Positions 41,702 to 51,178 of a stretch of 64,000 nucleotides of DNA are shown piece after piece. The notes below the pieces were generated by a model. It was not told where the DNA came from and did no database searches. It saw nothing but the letters and a program-made list of their open reading frames with translations. The stretch comes from JANQPX01 sp039197065 (lineage in GTDB: Bacteria; Pseudomonadota; Alphaproteobacteria; Geminicoccales; Geminicoccaceae). Positions within the stretch are counted from its first letter, which is position 1, and the number at the start of each line of letters is the position of its first letter. A program made the translations under genes and the position numbers. The stretch lies in the NCBI GenBank assembly GCA_039197065.1, contig JBCCUL010000004.1, positions 186,001 to 250,000 of the forward strand. The letters run 5' to 3'.

Positions 41702-42661
41702 CTACTGGATCGCGGCGTCGACCACCGGCTTCCAGTAAGCTTCGTTCTCATCGAGGAAGGCGGCCACCACATCTTCGACTGGCTGACCATCCACGTCGAC
41801 CGCACCCATCAGCGGCTCCTGCTGCTCGGTGGACAGGCGGTAGTTTTCGATGATCTCGTAGGCGGCCGGCCATTTCTCGGCGAAGCCGGACCAGGCGGCC
41901 TTGAAGATGCGCGTCGGGATGAAGTCGCAGTCCGAGGTGGCGTCGGGGTTCGGGCCCCAGCTCGGATCGTCGTAGCATTCGGCGGTGCCCTCGGGCAGCT
42001 CGGCGAATTGCAGATCATAAGCCGCCATCGCCCAATGCGGCTGCCAGAACACGACGAGCAGCGGGCTCTTCTTCTCGGTGGAGGCACGGATTTCGGAAAT
42101 CAGCGCACCCTCCGAACCGGCGGGCACCGCCTTGAACGGAAGCTGCAGACCGTTGATCCGATCCGCACCAGGTGTACCCCAGTCCGCCGGATAATCGAGC
42201 AGGCGACCCTGCGGGATGGTTTCGGCGGTCGCGAACTGGCCGGCGCAATCCTTCAGCGCCTCCCAGGCCGGCAGGCCCGGACAAATCTCCGCCACATGGG
42301 CGGGATAGGCGAAGCCTTCCTTGGCGTCGAGGCCGAGATCGGAGACGTCGACCACGCCGCCCGCTTCTTCCAGAGCGGCGAACTGATCCGAGACGTTCGA
42401 GGTCCAGATCTCGAGGGCCGCATGCACCTCGCCGTCCGCCATGGCCTGGAACATGTTCATATAGCCGGCGGTGACATATTCGACCTGATAGCCGGCCTTT
42501 TTCAGCATCTCGCCGGCGATATGCGTGGAGACATGCTGCCCGGTCCACTCGTTGATCGCGAGCTTGATCGGCTCGTCCAAGGCGCCCATCTCGGCGGCAT
42601 TCGCGACACCGACGCCAGACAGGACCGCGATCGCGGCTCCGGCAAGACCTTTCTTGTTCAT
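41702..42661 (-). CDS. proX: Glycine betaine/proline-type ABC substrate-binding protein (ProX)
   Basis: 319 residues from ATG 42661, chosen for the AGGAG upstream and the immediate signal peptide (MNKKGLAGAAIAVLSGVGVANA). OpuAC-type domain: IKLAINEWTGQHVSTHIAGE, GYQVEYVTAGYMNMFQAMAD, VHAALEIWTSN and SPLLVVFWQPHWAMAAYDLQ. Trp/Tyr residues are consistent with an aromatic cage for a trimethylammonium group. First gene of the proXVW operon. In context of the oxygenase and choline sulfatase genes that follow, catabolic uptake is as likely as osmoprotection. Confidence 0.9.
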   Translation of the reverse strand: MNKKGLAGAAIAVLSGVGVANAAEMGALDEPIKLAINEWTGQHVSTHIAGEMLKKAGYQVEYVTAGYMNMFQAMADGEVHAALEIWTSNVSDQFAALEEAGGVVDVSDLGLDAKEGFAYPAHVAEICPGLPAWEALKDCAGQFATAETIPQGRLLDYPADWGTPGADRINGLQLPFKAVPAGSEGALISEIRASTEKKSPLLVVFWQPHWAMAAYDLQFAELPEGTAECYDDPSWGPNPDATSDCDFIPTRIFKAAWSGFAEKWPAAYEIIENYRLSTEQQEPLMGAVDVDGQPVEDVVAAFLDENEAYWKPVVDAAIQ

Positions 42662-42830
42662 TCCGACCTCTCCTGATGTTTTCGGCATTCTCGCCATCGG
42701 CATATTGACCTTCATACCATCACCGTTGCGGAGAACAGGCAAGACGCTTGGTCATCTGCGACATCATCATCGCACCGTTGGACGCATGACCCTCTTGCTT
42801 TCCCGAGGTGCTGGTGAGCAGGATCGCGGT

Positions 42831-43784
42831 ATGAACGATCGAGCGCCCACCATCGAAGCCTCCCGACCGGCAAACGGCTACGGCCCTGTCCTGCTGGTGC
42901 TGGCGTCGGCCGTATTCTGGGGCCTCTGGTGGGTGCCGGTCCGGATCTGCGAGGCGCTCGGATTGACCGGCGTCTGGCCGAATTTCGGCATCAATCTCGG
43001 GGCGCTCCTGGCGTTTGCGATTCTCGCCGGCTTCACGCGATCATCGTCGAAGCTGAGGGGCGCTGCCCTGCTTGGCAGCCTGCTGATCGGCATGGCCGTG
43101 GCGCTTTATGGCGCAGCGCTTTCGTTGACCGACGTCGTCCACGCCGTGCTCCTCTTCTATCTGGCGCCCGCCTGGAGCACGTTGATCGAGGTGACCTTTC
43201 TCGGCCAGCGATGGCATTGGAAACGCCTCCCGCCGCTCTTTTTGTCCTTCGTCGGCATGATCGTCGTCTTTCGCGGGGCGATCTCGTTCGACGATGGCGG
43301 CATCGGCGACCTTGCCGCCCTTTTCTCGGGCATTACCTGGTCCGCCGGCGCCGCTCTCGTCTTCTCGGACACCAGCGGCGGATCCGCAAAAGCCGGGGCC
43401 GGCTCGTCCGAATGGGGCGATATCATCAGGCTCAGCCTCGCCGTGATGCTGGCCGCCATGGTCACCAGCATCGTCATGCTGCCGCTCGGCTGGGAGGGCT
43501 GGCCGCGCCTCGATGCCGATGACGCCGGTCTCGCCACGTTGCTGGCGCTCGGCGCCGGCGCCCTCTACCTCGCCCCGATCATCGGTGTTGCGCTCTGGGG
43601 GGCGAGAAAACTGCTGCCGGCGACCATGAGCTTCCTGCTCGCCGCCGAAATCCTCTCCGGCATCACATCGAGTGCCTTCTTCCTCGATGAACCCTTCGGA
43701 CTTTGGGAGATCACAGGCACCGTGATGATCATCGCCAGCGTGATCGCCCATGTCGGCTTGAGCGACGCCAAAGGCCACGAATGA
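42831..43784 (+). CDS. EamA/DMT-superfamily transporter
   Basis: 317 residues from ATG 42831; longer in-frame starts are open but add unconserved sequence. Ten predicted helices in two EamA halves (VLLVLASAVFWGLWWVPVRI at the start; LAPIIGVALWGARKLLPATM and LLAAEILSGITSSAFFLDEP near the end, the latter a typical EamA motif). Substrate unknown. Divergent from proX (169 bp) and 102 bp before the Rieske gene, so it may serve uptake or export of an intermediate of the following pathway. Confidence 0.85.
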   Translation: MNDRAPTIEASRPANGYGPVLLVLASAVFWGLWWVPVRICEALGLTGVWPNFGINLGALLAFAILAGFTRSSSKLRGAALLGSLLIGMAVALYGAALSLTDVVHAVLLFYLAPAWSTLIEVTFLGQRWHWKRLPPLFLSFVGMIVVFRGAISFDDGGIGDLAALFSGITWSAGAALVFSDTSGGSAKAGAGSSEWGDIIRLSLAVMLAAMVTSIVMLPLGWEGWPRLDADDAGLATLLALGAGALYLAPIIGVALWGARKLLPATMSFLLAAEILSGITSSAFFLDEPFGLWEITGTVMIIASVIAHVGLSDAKGHE

Positions 43785-43886
43785 CGGCCGGAATCTCGAA
43801 AAACGACAGAAAACGGCGCTAATTCGCTTTCCTCCCGCCGATGGTCGCCGCTAGCCTCGAACAAGCATCGATAGGGAGGGACGGTC

Positions 43887-45026
43887 ATGGCTGACGTGAT
43901 GACAAGGGATGACCTCAGGCGCGTGGCCGCCGGCTATCATGAAAAGCCGGAGCGCTCCTTGTCCCTTTGCGCCGAGGCCTATACCGATTCGGCTTGGCTC
44001 GCCTATGAGCGTGACGCGATTTTTTCCAAAAGCTGGCAGTGGGTCTGCCATGTAGAAAAACTGCGCAAACCCGGCGCCTACGTCACCACCGAGATCGCCG
44101 GCCGGCCGATCTGCGTGGTTCGGGACAAGAGCGGCACGCTCCGCGCGTTTTATAATGTCTGCAAACATCGCGCCCACGAATTGCTAAGGGGCGAAGGCCG
44201 AACCGCCGTCATCCTCTGCCCCTACCACGCCTGGTCCTACAATCTGGAGGGCCGGCTGGTCCGCGCACCGGAAACAGGGGCTCTTCAGGACTTCGATCGG
44301 GAGGCCGTCTTTCTGGATGCGGTCCAGGTCGAGGAGTTCTGCGGCTTCGTCTACGTGAACCTGGATGCCAGCGCTCCGTCGCTCCGGGAGCAATCAGGCG
44401 ATCTAGGCAGCGAGATTTTGCAATGGGCGCCGGACGTCGAAAACCTGACCTTCGCGCACCGCCTGACCTACGACATCAAGTCCAACTGGAAGAACGTCGT
44501 CGACAACTTTCTCGAATGCTACCACTGCCCGGTGGCCCACAAGGACTTCTGCACGCTGGTGGACATGGACACCTACCGCGTGACCACCCACGGCATCTAC
44601 TCCAGCCATATGGCCGAGGCAGGCAAGACCGCGAACGCCGCCTATTCGGTCGAGGATGCCACGGTCAAAGACCACGCGGTCTGGTGGCTTTGGCCCAACA
44701 CCTGCCTGATGCGCTATCCCGGCCGCGGCAACATGATCGTCATGCACATCATCCCCGTCGACGTCGACCGCACCTACGAGACCTACGATTTCTTCTTCGA
44801 GGATGCCGAACCCAACGAAGCGGAGCGCGAAGCCATTCGCTATATCGACGACGTCCTTCAGGTGGAGGACATCAATCTGGTCGAGAGCGTGCAGCGCGGC
44901 ATGGCGACGCCGGCCTTCACCCAGGGCCGGATCGTTCATGATCCCGACGGCTCCGGCAAATCCGAGCATGCCGTCCACCACTTCCACGGCCTGGTGCTGG
45001 ATGCCTACCGGCAGGCCGCAATATGA
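43887..45026 (+). CDS. Rieske oxygenase, betaine/carnitine branch (second copy)
   Basis: 379 residues, ATG 43887 after GGGAGGG. Rieske site C92-x-H94 ... C111-x2-H114 (VCKHRAHEL, LCPYHAW); iron site FLECYHCPVAH (H213, H218) with Glu in the bridging position as in GbcA and CntA. Diverged homologue of the protein at 1378. Coupled by ATGA to the choline sulfatase gene, which argues that its substrate is derived from choline or a related quaternary amine, for example glycine betaine to dimethylglycine. No reductase gene is adjacent. Confidence 0.87.
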   Translation: MADVMTRDDLRRVAAGYHEKPERSLSLCAEAYTDSAWLAYERDAIFSKSWQWVCHVEKLRKPGAYVTTEIAGRPICVVRDKSGTLRAFYNVCKHRAHELLRGEGRTAVILCPYHAWSYNLEGRLVRAPETGALQDFDREAVFLDAVQVEEFCGFVYVNLDASAPSLREQSGDLGSEILQWAPDVENLTFAHRLTYDIKSNWKNVVDNFLECYHCPVAHKDFCTLVDMDTYRVTTHGIYSSHMAEAGKTANAAYSVEDATVKDHAVWWLWPNTCLMRYPGRGNMIVMHIIPVDVDRTYETYDFFFEDAEPNEAEREAIRYIDDVLQVEDINLVESVQRGMATPAFTQGRIVHDPDGSGKSEHAVHHFHGLVLDAYRQAAI

Positions 45027-46594
45027 CCGCCGCCCACGTTGGGCCGATGCCGAACATCGTGCTGATCATGGCGGACCAGCTCACGCCGTTCACGACCGGC
45101 GCCTACGGCCACCCGTTGGTGAAGACGCCGGCGATCGACGCACTTGCCGCCCGCGGCGTGCGCTTCGACAGCGCCTACACCAACGCACCGCTTTGCGCGC
45201 CCGCCCGCTTCGCCTTCATGGCCGGCCAGCATGTGACGCGCATCGCGGCCTATGACAACGCGTCGGAATTTCCGAGCGCGATCCCGACCTTCGCGCACAG
45301 CCTGCGGCAGCTCGGCTACCACACCTGCCTTTCCGGCAAGATGCATTTCGTCGGCCCGGACCAGCTGCACGGCTTCAACGAGCGCATCACCACCGACATC
45401 TATCCCGCCGACTTCGCCTGGACGCCCGACTGGGAACTCCCGGACGAGCGCATCGACAAGTGGTATCACAATATGGACAGCGTCCGCGAAGCGGGCGTCG
45501 CCGCCACCACCTTCCAGATCGAATATGACGAGGAAGTCGGGTTTTTCGCCGAACGCAAGATCTTCGACTATGCCCGCGAGGCCGACGCTCAGCCGTTTAT
45601 GATGGTGGTCTCCTTCATCCACCCCCACGACCCCTATGTCGCGCTCCAGAAATGGTGGGATCTCTACGACCATGACGCCATCGACATGCCCACCGTGCCG
45701 CCCCTGCCTGACGAGCAGCAGGACGCTCACAGCCGACGGGTGATGGCCGGGATCGAAGCGAATGTCGAGATCCCGACGGACGCGCAGATCCGCAACGCGC
45801 GCCACGCCTATTACGCCAACACCTCCTATGTCGACCATTGGGTCGGCCGCATCACCGACACGTTGCGTGCAGCATCACTCGAAGAGAACACGATCGTTAT
45901 CGTCACCAGCGACCACGGCGACATGCTCGGCGAGCGCGGCCTCTGGTACAAAATGAATTTCTTCGAATGGTCCTGCCGCGTGCCCCTCATCATGGCCGGC
46001 CCCGGCTTGCCGGCGGGCAACAGCGTCAACAACAACGTGTCGCTTGTCGACATCTTCCCGACCCTTATTGAGGCTGCCACGCAGGGCGTGGACCCTGGAC
46101 GGGACCTCGACACGACTACGGATGGTCGGAGTCTTTGGGGGCTCGCGACCGGTGCTGTCGATGCGGCCGACGATCCTGATGAGGCGATCGCAGAGTATTG
46201 CGCGGAGTGCGCGTCGCATCCCTGCTTCATGATCCGGCGCGGTCTCTGGAAATACATCCATTGCGACGTCGATCCGCCGCTGCTGTTCAATCTCGAAGAC
46301 GATCCCAGCGAGATGAACAACCTGGCGGCCGAGCCGACCCATGCCGACATTGCGGACGCCTTCGCCGACGAAGTGCGTCAGCGTTGGGATAGCGAGGCGA
46401 TCCGGCGGGATGTGATCGCCACGCAGAAACAGCGGCGCGCCGTCTATGAAGCGATGCAGGACGGCACGCTCACCAGCTGGGACTTCCAACCGAGGCGCGA
46501 CGCCGCCAATGAATATGTGAGGAACCACATGGACTGGACCGTCGCCGCCGCCAAATCCCGCTTCCCACCGTCTGGCGAGGGTGACCAGGAATGA
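45023..46594 (+). CDS. betC: Choline-sulfatase-like sulfatase
   Basis: 523 residues. Sulfatase signature with the cysteine converted to formylglycine in PLCAPARFAFMAG (C58, R62), i.e. CxPAR as in BetC rather than CxPSR. Other family marks: PNIVLIMADQLTPFTTGAYG (metal ligand D18), HTCLSGKMHFVGPDQLHGF, IVTSDHGDMLGERGLWYKMN and a C-terminal choline-sulfatase extension. Hydrolyses choline O-sulfate to choline and sulfate in the cytosol. Formylglycine formation needs an activating enzyme; the FGE-fold protein at 51179 lacks the catalytic cysteines. Overlaps neighbours by 4 bp on both sides. Confidence 0.85.
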   Translation: MTAAHVGPMPNIVLIMADQLTPFTTGAYGHPLVKTPAIDALAARGVRFDSAYTNAPLCAPARFAFMAGQHVTRIAAYDNASEFPSAIPTFAHSLRQLGYHTCLSGKMHFVGPDQLHGFNERITTDIYPADFAWTPDWELPDERIDKWYHNMDSVREAGVAATTFQIEYDEEVGFFAERKIFDYAREADAQPFMMVVSFIHPHDPYVALQKWWDLYDHDAIDMPTVPPLPDEQQDAHSRRVMAGIEANVEIPTDAQIRNARHAYYANTSYVDHWVGRITDTLRAASLEENTIVIVTSDHGDMLGERGLWYKMNFFEWSCRVPLIMAGPGLPAGNSVNNNVSLVDIFPTLIEAATQGVDPGRDLDTTTDGRSLWGLATGAVDAADDPDEAIAEYCAECASHPCFMIRRGLWKYIHCDVDPPLLFNLEDDPSEMNNLAAEPTHADIADAFADEVRQRWDSEAIRRDVIATQKQRRAVYEAMQDGTLTSWDFQPRRDAANEYVRNHMDWTVAAAKSRFPPSGEGDQE

Positions 46595-47364
46595 GTGGGC
46601 GCCTGGACGGAAAAGTTGCGCTGGTGACCGGTGGACGCGGCGGCATCGGCCGCGCGATCTGCGAGCGCTTCGTTCGCGAGGGCGCCGTCGTCGTCGCCGC
46701 CGACCTCTCCGAAGCGGGCTCGATGGACGCCTTCGACAATGTCGCCGACGGCCATTTCGCAAAGCTCGACGTCACCGATGAAGCATCCGTCAAAGACGCC
46801 TTCGCCCTTGTCGAGAACGACCACGCGAGACTGGACGTGCTGGTGAACGCCGCCGGCATCGAGATCGAGAAGACCATCGAGGAGACGTCCCTCGAAGAAT
46901 GGAACCGCATCTTCGCGGTCAACGTCACCGGGACGTTTCTGACATCGAAATACGCCTTGCCCCTGCTGCGCAAATCGAGCGCGGCTTCGGTGATCAATTT
47001 CGGGTCCTATGACGGCTTCATCGCGGATCCCGAACTCGCCGCCTATTGCGCCACGAAGGGCGCCGTCCATGCGCTGACCCGCGCCATGGCCTGCGACCAT
47101 GGCCCGGAAGGCATCCGCGTCAACGCCATCTGCCCCGGCTATATCGACACGCCCATGCTGCAGAGTTTCTTCCAGGAGGCCGGCGACATCGAGAGCCTGC
47201 AGCAGGCGGTCAAGGATGTGCATCCCACCAAGACCTACGGCACGCCCGAAGACATCGCCAACCTCGTCCTCTGGCTCGCCTCAGACGAAGCGCGCTACGC
47301 GTCCGGCCAGCTCTGGGTGCTGGACGGCGGCCTGTCCGCCCAGGTGCAGCAGATGAAGCTTTGA
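46591..47364 (+). CDS. Short-chain dehydrogenase/reductase (SDR) 1
   Basis: 257 residues. NAD(P) motif TGGRGGIG (~13-20), NAAGIEIEK, catalytic Ser/Tyr/Lys in NFGSYDGFIADPELAAYCATK (the Ser just before Tyr and YxxxK), and C-terminal WVLDGGLSAQ. D38-type acidic residue (ADLS) suggests NAD. Starts on the sulfatase stop (ATGA), so it belongs to the betC operon. Shares the unusual AG-IEIEKT/VQIEKT segment with the second SDR at 47857, so the two are paralogues. Likely an alcohol dehydrogenase of the quaternary amine pathway. Confidence 0.87.
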   Translation: MSGRLDGKVALVTGGRGGIGRAICERFVREGAVVVAADLSEAGSMDAFDNVADGHFAKLDVTDEASVKDAFALVENDHARLDVLVNAAGIEIEKTIEETSLEEWNRIFAVNVTGTFLTSKYALPLLRKSSAASVINFGSYDGFIADPELAAYCATKGAVHALTRAMACDHGPEGIRVNAICPGYIDTPMLQSFFQEAGDIESLQQAVKDVHPTKTYGTPEDIANLVLWLASDEARYASGQLWVLDGGLSAQVQQMKL

Positions 47365-47856
47365 TGCGGCTGTTGGCAAACGACCATCGCGTCAGCCTGC
47401 GGAGCCTCTCGATCGACGTGGTGGATGCTCCGACTTTGATGGAGCGGCTGCGATATCTCACCCAAACTCTCGCCAAAATCTCCCCACCGAAGCGGCGACT
47501 GTCGAGCAGGGTGAAACTTGCCATCTTCGATGCCACGGTCAGCTATCATGATAGCCAAGACCACTTGATGGATCGTCAGCCTGCCGTTTGGCGCAACTCG
47601 ATCACCACATACGCTCGCCGAAGCCGCAACGCTTCCTTAACCCTCTCATGTCACACTCATGACCTGGTCCATGCGACCCTGGGAGCCCGTGCCTGGCCCG
47701 ACCTTCCTTCGCGGGCGGGCGGATTCCCAGGGTCGCATGGACCGAGTCCAATTTGGCAGAGACCGGTTAAAGAAAGATGAACATCTCGCCCTTTGATGGT
47801 CAGGCGTGCAAGACTTTGTGGGCAGCCTTTCAGAATCGAAACAAGGTGAGGGGTGG
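47365..47856. other. Gap of 492 bp between two SDR genes
   Basis: Contains palindromic repeat copy D at its right half. The left part stays open from an ATG at 47364 for 138 codons, but the frame runs through the repeat and shows no recognisable protein. Nothing else was seen. Confidence 0.5.
47637..47770. repeat. Long palindromic intergenic repeat, copy D
   Basis: Core 47666-47743; arms starting GGTCCATGCGACCCTGGG, two mismatches in 24 bp. Borders CTTAACC (left) and CCGGTTAAAGAAAGATGAA (right), the same right end as copy C. The only copy between genes on the same strand. Confidence 0.85.
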
Positions 47857-48618
47857 ATGACAGACTTGAGCGGCAAAGTCGCCGTCGTCACCGGCGGCAG
47901 CCGGGGCATCGGCCGCGCCATCGTCGAGCGGCTTGCAGCCGCGGGCTCGATTGTCGTGACTTGCGGACGCGGTGCTCGCCCCGCAGATCTGGCCGATACC
48001 ATCGGCTGGGTCACGGTGGACGTCGCCGATCCACGTCAGGTCGAGAGCCTCAAGGATCATGTCGAAAGAACATGCGGAACGGCCACCATCCTGGTCAACA
48101 ATGCCGGCGTGCAGATCGAGAAGACCGTGACCGAAAGCGATGACGACGACTGGGACGCCGTCGTCGGCGCCAATTGCCGGGGCGTGTTCAATGGCTGCCG
48201 CACCTTCATCCCCGGCATGGAAGCGGCAGGCGGCGGCGTGATCATCAATATCGGCTCGATCTCGGGCGTTACCGCCGATCCTGGCCTGGCACTCTACAAC
48301 GCGTCCAAAGCCTTCGTTCATGGCCTGACGCGCTCGATCGCCGTCGACCACGGACCGGCGGTGCGCTGCAATGCGATCCGGCCCGGCTGGATCATGACCG
48401 GCATGGCCGATGCCGCCTTCGCCGTCGCATCCGATGCCGGACGGGCGAAACAGGATGCGCTTGCCCGCCACGCCGCCGGACGCTTCGGCGAACCCGCCGA
48501 CATCGCGGCCGCCGCTCTCTGGCTCGCCTCCGATGACGCCGCCTTCGTCACCGGCCAGTGCATCACCGTCGATGGCGGCCTGACCGCCGCATCCCCCCTC
48601 CAACCCGGACTTTTCTGA
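47857..48618 (+). CDS. Short-chain dehydrogenase/reductase (SDR) 2
   Basis: 253 residues from ATG 47857, preceded by GGTGAGGGG. TGGSRGIG NAD(P) motif, NNAGVQIEKTV, Ser in NIGSISGVTADPGLALYNASK with catalytic YNASK, C-terminal CITVDGGL. Paralogue of the SDR at 46591. Its stop overlaps the start of the 3-hydroxyacyl-CoA dehydrogenase-like gene (TGATG), so those two are coupled. Substrate unknown. Confidence 0.87.
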   Translation: MTDLSGKVAVVTGGSRGIGRAIVERLAAAGSIVVTCGRGARPADLADTIGWVTVDVADPRQVESLKDHVERTCGTATILVNNAGVQIEKTVTESDDDDWDAVVGANCRGVFNGCRTFIPGMEAAGGGVIINIGSISGVTADPGLALYNASKAFVHGLTRSIAVDHGPAVRCNAIRPGWIMTGMADAAFAVASDAGRAKQDALARHAAGRFGEPADIAAAALWLASDDAAFVTGQCITVDGGLTAASPLQPGLF

Positions 48619-49553
48619 TGGCCGACCCCAACCATACCGCGGTTCTCGGCGCCGGCGTGATCGGCGCCAGCTGGACAGCCCTCTTCCTCGCCGCCGGCAA
48701 AAGCGTCGCGGTCTACGATGTCGCCGACGATGCCGAAAAGACCGTCCGCGCCTATGTCGAGAACGCCTGGCCCACACTTTCGGCCCTCGGCATGACCGAT
48801 CGGGGCGACCCCGAAGCCCTGACCTTCCACCAGACACCAAGTCAAGCGATCGAACGCGCTGGGTTCGTGCAAGAAAGCGTGCCGGAGCGGATCGCGATTA
48901 AGCATGAACTTTACAGCGAGATCGAGGATGCGCTTGACCCGGACACGTTAGTGGCGAGTTCGGCTTCCGGCCTTACGCTTTCGGAGATGCAGGCGGGCTG
49001 GCGCAATCCAGCGCGCTTCGTGCTCGGCCATCCCTTCAACCCGCCGCACCTGATCCCCCTTGTGGAGGTGATGGGCAATGAGAAGACCGCCGATGGCGTA
49101 GTGGAGGAGACCGAGCGCTTCTATGCAGACGTCGGCAAGGTCACGATCCGGGTCAACAAGGAAGTGCCGGGCCATGTGGCCAACCGCCTGCAGGCGGCGA
49201 TCTGGCGGGAAGCGATCCATCTGATCGCGGAAGGCGTCGCTTCCGTCGAGGATGTCGACAAAGCCGTTGCCGCGGGGCCCGGCCTTCGCTGGGCGGCGAT
49301 GGGACCGACCATGCTGTTCCACCTGGCCGCAGGCGAGGGCGGCATCGCCTCATTCTGCGATCGCTACGCCGACAGCTTGACCCGCTGGTGGGATGATCTC
49401 GGCGACCCGACATTCGACGAGGCCATCAGAAAGGCGCTGATCGAGGGCATCGGCGCAACCACAAAAGGCAAGTCGACGGCGGCCCTCGCCAAAGACCGCG
49501 ACGCCCTCCTGCTCGGCATCCTGAAAGCGACCGCCTCAAGCCGAAACGCGTAA
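48618..49553 (+). CDS. 3-hydroxyacyl-CoA/L-carnitine dehydrogenase-like NAD enzyme
   Basis: 311 residues from ATG 48618. Rossmann motif AVLGAGVIGASWTALFLAAG (~8-27), catalytic region SSASGLTLSEM and GHPFNPPHLIPLVEVMGNEK, then RLQAAIWREAIHLIAEGVAS. GHPFNPP with PLVEV is shared by L-carnitine 3-dehydrogenase and L-gulonate 3-dehydrogenase (lambda-crystallin) rather than true beta-oxidation enzymes. Next to an ECYHC oxygenase and ProXVW, carnitine or another 3-hydroxy acid of the quaternary amine series is an attractive substrate, but unproven. The aldehyde dehydrogenase converges on it with 8 bp between stops. Confidence 0.83.
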   Translation: MADPNHTAVLGAGVIGASWTALFLAAGKSVAVYDVADDAEKTVRAYVENAWPTLSALGMTDRGDPEALTFHQTPSQAIERAGFVQESVPERIAIKHELYSEIEDALDPDTLVASSASGLTLSEMQAGWRNPARFVLGHPFNPPHLIPLVEVMGNEKTADGVVEETERFYADVGKVTIRVNKEVPGHVANRLQAAIWREAIHLIAEGVASVEDVDKAVAAGPGLRWAAMGPTMLFHLAAGEGGIASFCDRYADSLTRWWDDLGDPTFDEAIRKALIEGIGATTKGKSTAALAKDRDALLLGILKATASSRNA

Positions 49554-49561
49554 AGACCGCA

Positions 49562-51025
49562 TCACCCCGGCCAGGGCAGGGAATAGGTTTTGACATGGGT
49601 GAAGGACTTCATCGCTTCGATGACGCCCTCCTTGTAACCGAGACCGCTGTCTTTGATGCCGCCGAACGGCGACATCTCGATCCGATAACCCGGCACCTCC
49701 CAGATGTTCACGGTGCCGACATTCAGGCCGTCCACATAGGCGGTCATGCGATCGAGACGGTTGGTGCACACGCCGGATGACAGGCCGAACGCCGTGCTGT
49801 TCGCGATCGCCATGGTTTCGGCGTCGTCATTGGGCACGCGGATGATCGGAATCACCGGGCCAAAGGTCTCTTCCACGACGAGTTCTTCGGTGTGGTCGAC
49901 GCGATCCACCACGATCGGCGGGAGGGCGGCGCCCTCTCGCTTTGGTTTGTAGAGAATCTCCGCCCCGGACTCGGCGGCTTTGTTCACCCGATCTTCGAAG
50001 AGCGCAGCCGCCTCAGCATGGATCACGGTGCCGAGGTCGGTCTCGGGGTTCATCGGATCGCCCCAGCGGATCTTCTTGGCCTTCTCCAGAACCAGCGGCA
50101 CGAAGCGATCGGCGACCGCTTCCTGACAGAGAATGCGTTTGACGGCGGTGCAGCGCTGCCCGGAATTCCTGGTGGCGCCGGCGACCGCCAACTCAGCAGC
50201 GTAAACGAGGTCCGCGTCGGACAAGTCATCGCAGATGATCAGCGGGTCATTGCCGCCGAGTTCCAGCACCGTGCGTCGATAGCCCGCTTTCGCCGCGATC
50301 AGCTTGCCGACCGGCACCCCGCCGGTAAACGTGATCAGTTCGATCGCCGGGTTGGTGATCATCGCCTCGCCGATGTCCGCCGGCCATCCGGTAACAACCG
50401 ACAGCATTTCAGGCGGCAGGCCGGCCTCATAGAGCAGGTCGGCGAGCAGGAGGGCGGTCAGCGGCGTCTGCTCCGTCGGCTTCACCACCATGCAGTTGTT
50501 GGTGGCGACAGCCGGGGCAATCTTGTGGGCGACCATGTTGAGCGGGTGATTGAACGGCGTGATCGCCGAAATCGCGGTCAGCGGCTCGCGCTTGGTGAAA
50601 ATTTTTCGGGCTTTGCCCTGGGGCGTCAGATCGCAGGAGAAAATCTCGCCGTCATCCAGGATGCAAAGCTGTCCCGCGAGCGAGAACACGTCATAGGCGC
50701 GCCCGACTTCGTAGAGAGAATCCTTCTTGCAGATGCCGAGCTCCAGCGTGATGACATCCGAAAGCTCGTCCCGCCTCTCCACGAGCAGCTCGGCTGTTCG
50801 TAAAAGTATCCGCTGCCGGTCGTACCGGCTGAGCTTGGACTTGTAGCCCGCGGCGATCTCGAAGGCTTGCCTCGCATGAACAGCCTGCCCCGCCGGCACC
50901 GTGCCGATCACGCCATCGGTGAAGGGATAGCGCACCTCGATGAGATCATCCGCATCCACCTTCCTGCCGGCGATGCGCATCGGTTCATGGCGGATATCGT
51001 TCTCGCGCGTTTTCGCTGATGACAT
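49562..51025 (-). CDS. NAD(P)-dependent aldehyde dehydrogenase, phosphonoacetaldehyde dehydrogenase (PhnY)-like
   Basis: 487 residues from ATG 51025 (MSSAKTRENDIRHEPMRIAG). ALDH superfamily marks: TPFNHPLNMVAHKIAPAVAT, glutamate base in VLELGGNDP, catalytic cysteine in TRNSGQRCTAVKRIL and the C-terminal EMSPFGGIKDSGLGYKEGV. GQRCTAVKR and the overall pattern resemble PhnY, but no phosphonate genes (phnW, phnA, phn transport) are in the window. The gene is convergent with the dehydrogenase at 48618, so an aldehyde from the quaternary amine pathway is an alternative substrate. Confidence 0.82.
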   Translation of the reverse strand: MSSAKTRENDIRHEPMRIAGRKVDADDLIEVRYPFTDGVIGTVPAGQAVHARQAFEIAAGYKSKLSRYDRQRILLRTAELLVERRDELSDVITLELGICKKDSLYEVGRAYDVFSLAGQLCILDDGEIFSCDLTPQGKARKIFTKREPLTAISAITPFNHPLNMVAHKIAPAVATNNCMVVKPTEQTPLTALLLADLLYEAGLPPEMLSVVTGWPADIGEAMITNPAIELITFTGGVPVGKLIAAKAGYRRTVLELGGNDPLIICDDLSDADLVYAAELAVAGATRNSGQRCTAVKRILCQEAVADRFVPLVLEKAKKIRWGDPMNPETDLGTVIHAEAAALFEDRVNKAAESGAEILYKPKREGAALPPIVVDRVDHTEELVVEETFGPVIPIIRVPNDDAETMAIANSTAFGLSSGVCTNRLDRMTAYVDGLNVGTVNIWEVPGYRIEMSPFGGIKDSGLGYKEGVIEAMKSFTHVKTYSLPWPG

Positions 51026-51178
51026 GGTCAGGTTCTCACATCCACATGATTGCGCGGCGCGCTCAGGCATTGGCTCAAAGATGCAGCGATGGCCGCCGCT
51101 TTGGGAAGCCTTGGCGCGCCCCTGAAACCATGGCATGTGTTTGCATCATTGCCGATCGTTTAAGAATTGAGCTTATCG

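Noticed and set aside
40853..42676. 607-codon open frame on the plus strand antisense to proV and proX
   Set aside because: Typical high-GC antisense shadow; the minus strand encodes complete, motif-bearing ABC proteins.
47364..47780. Possible 138-residue gene after the first SDR
   Set aside because: The frame runs through palindromic repeat D, has no recognisable features and no ribosome site.
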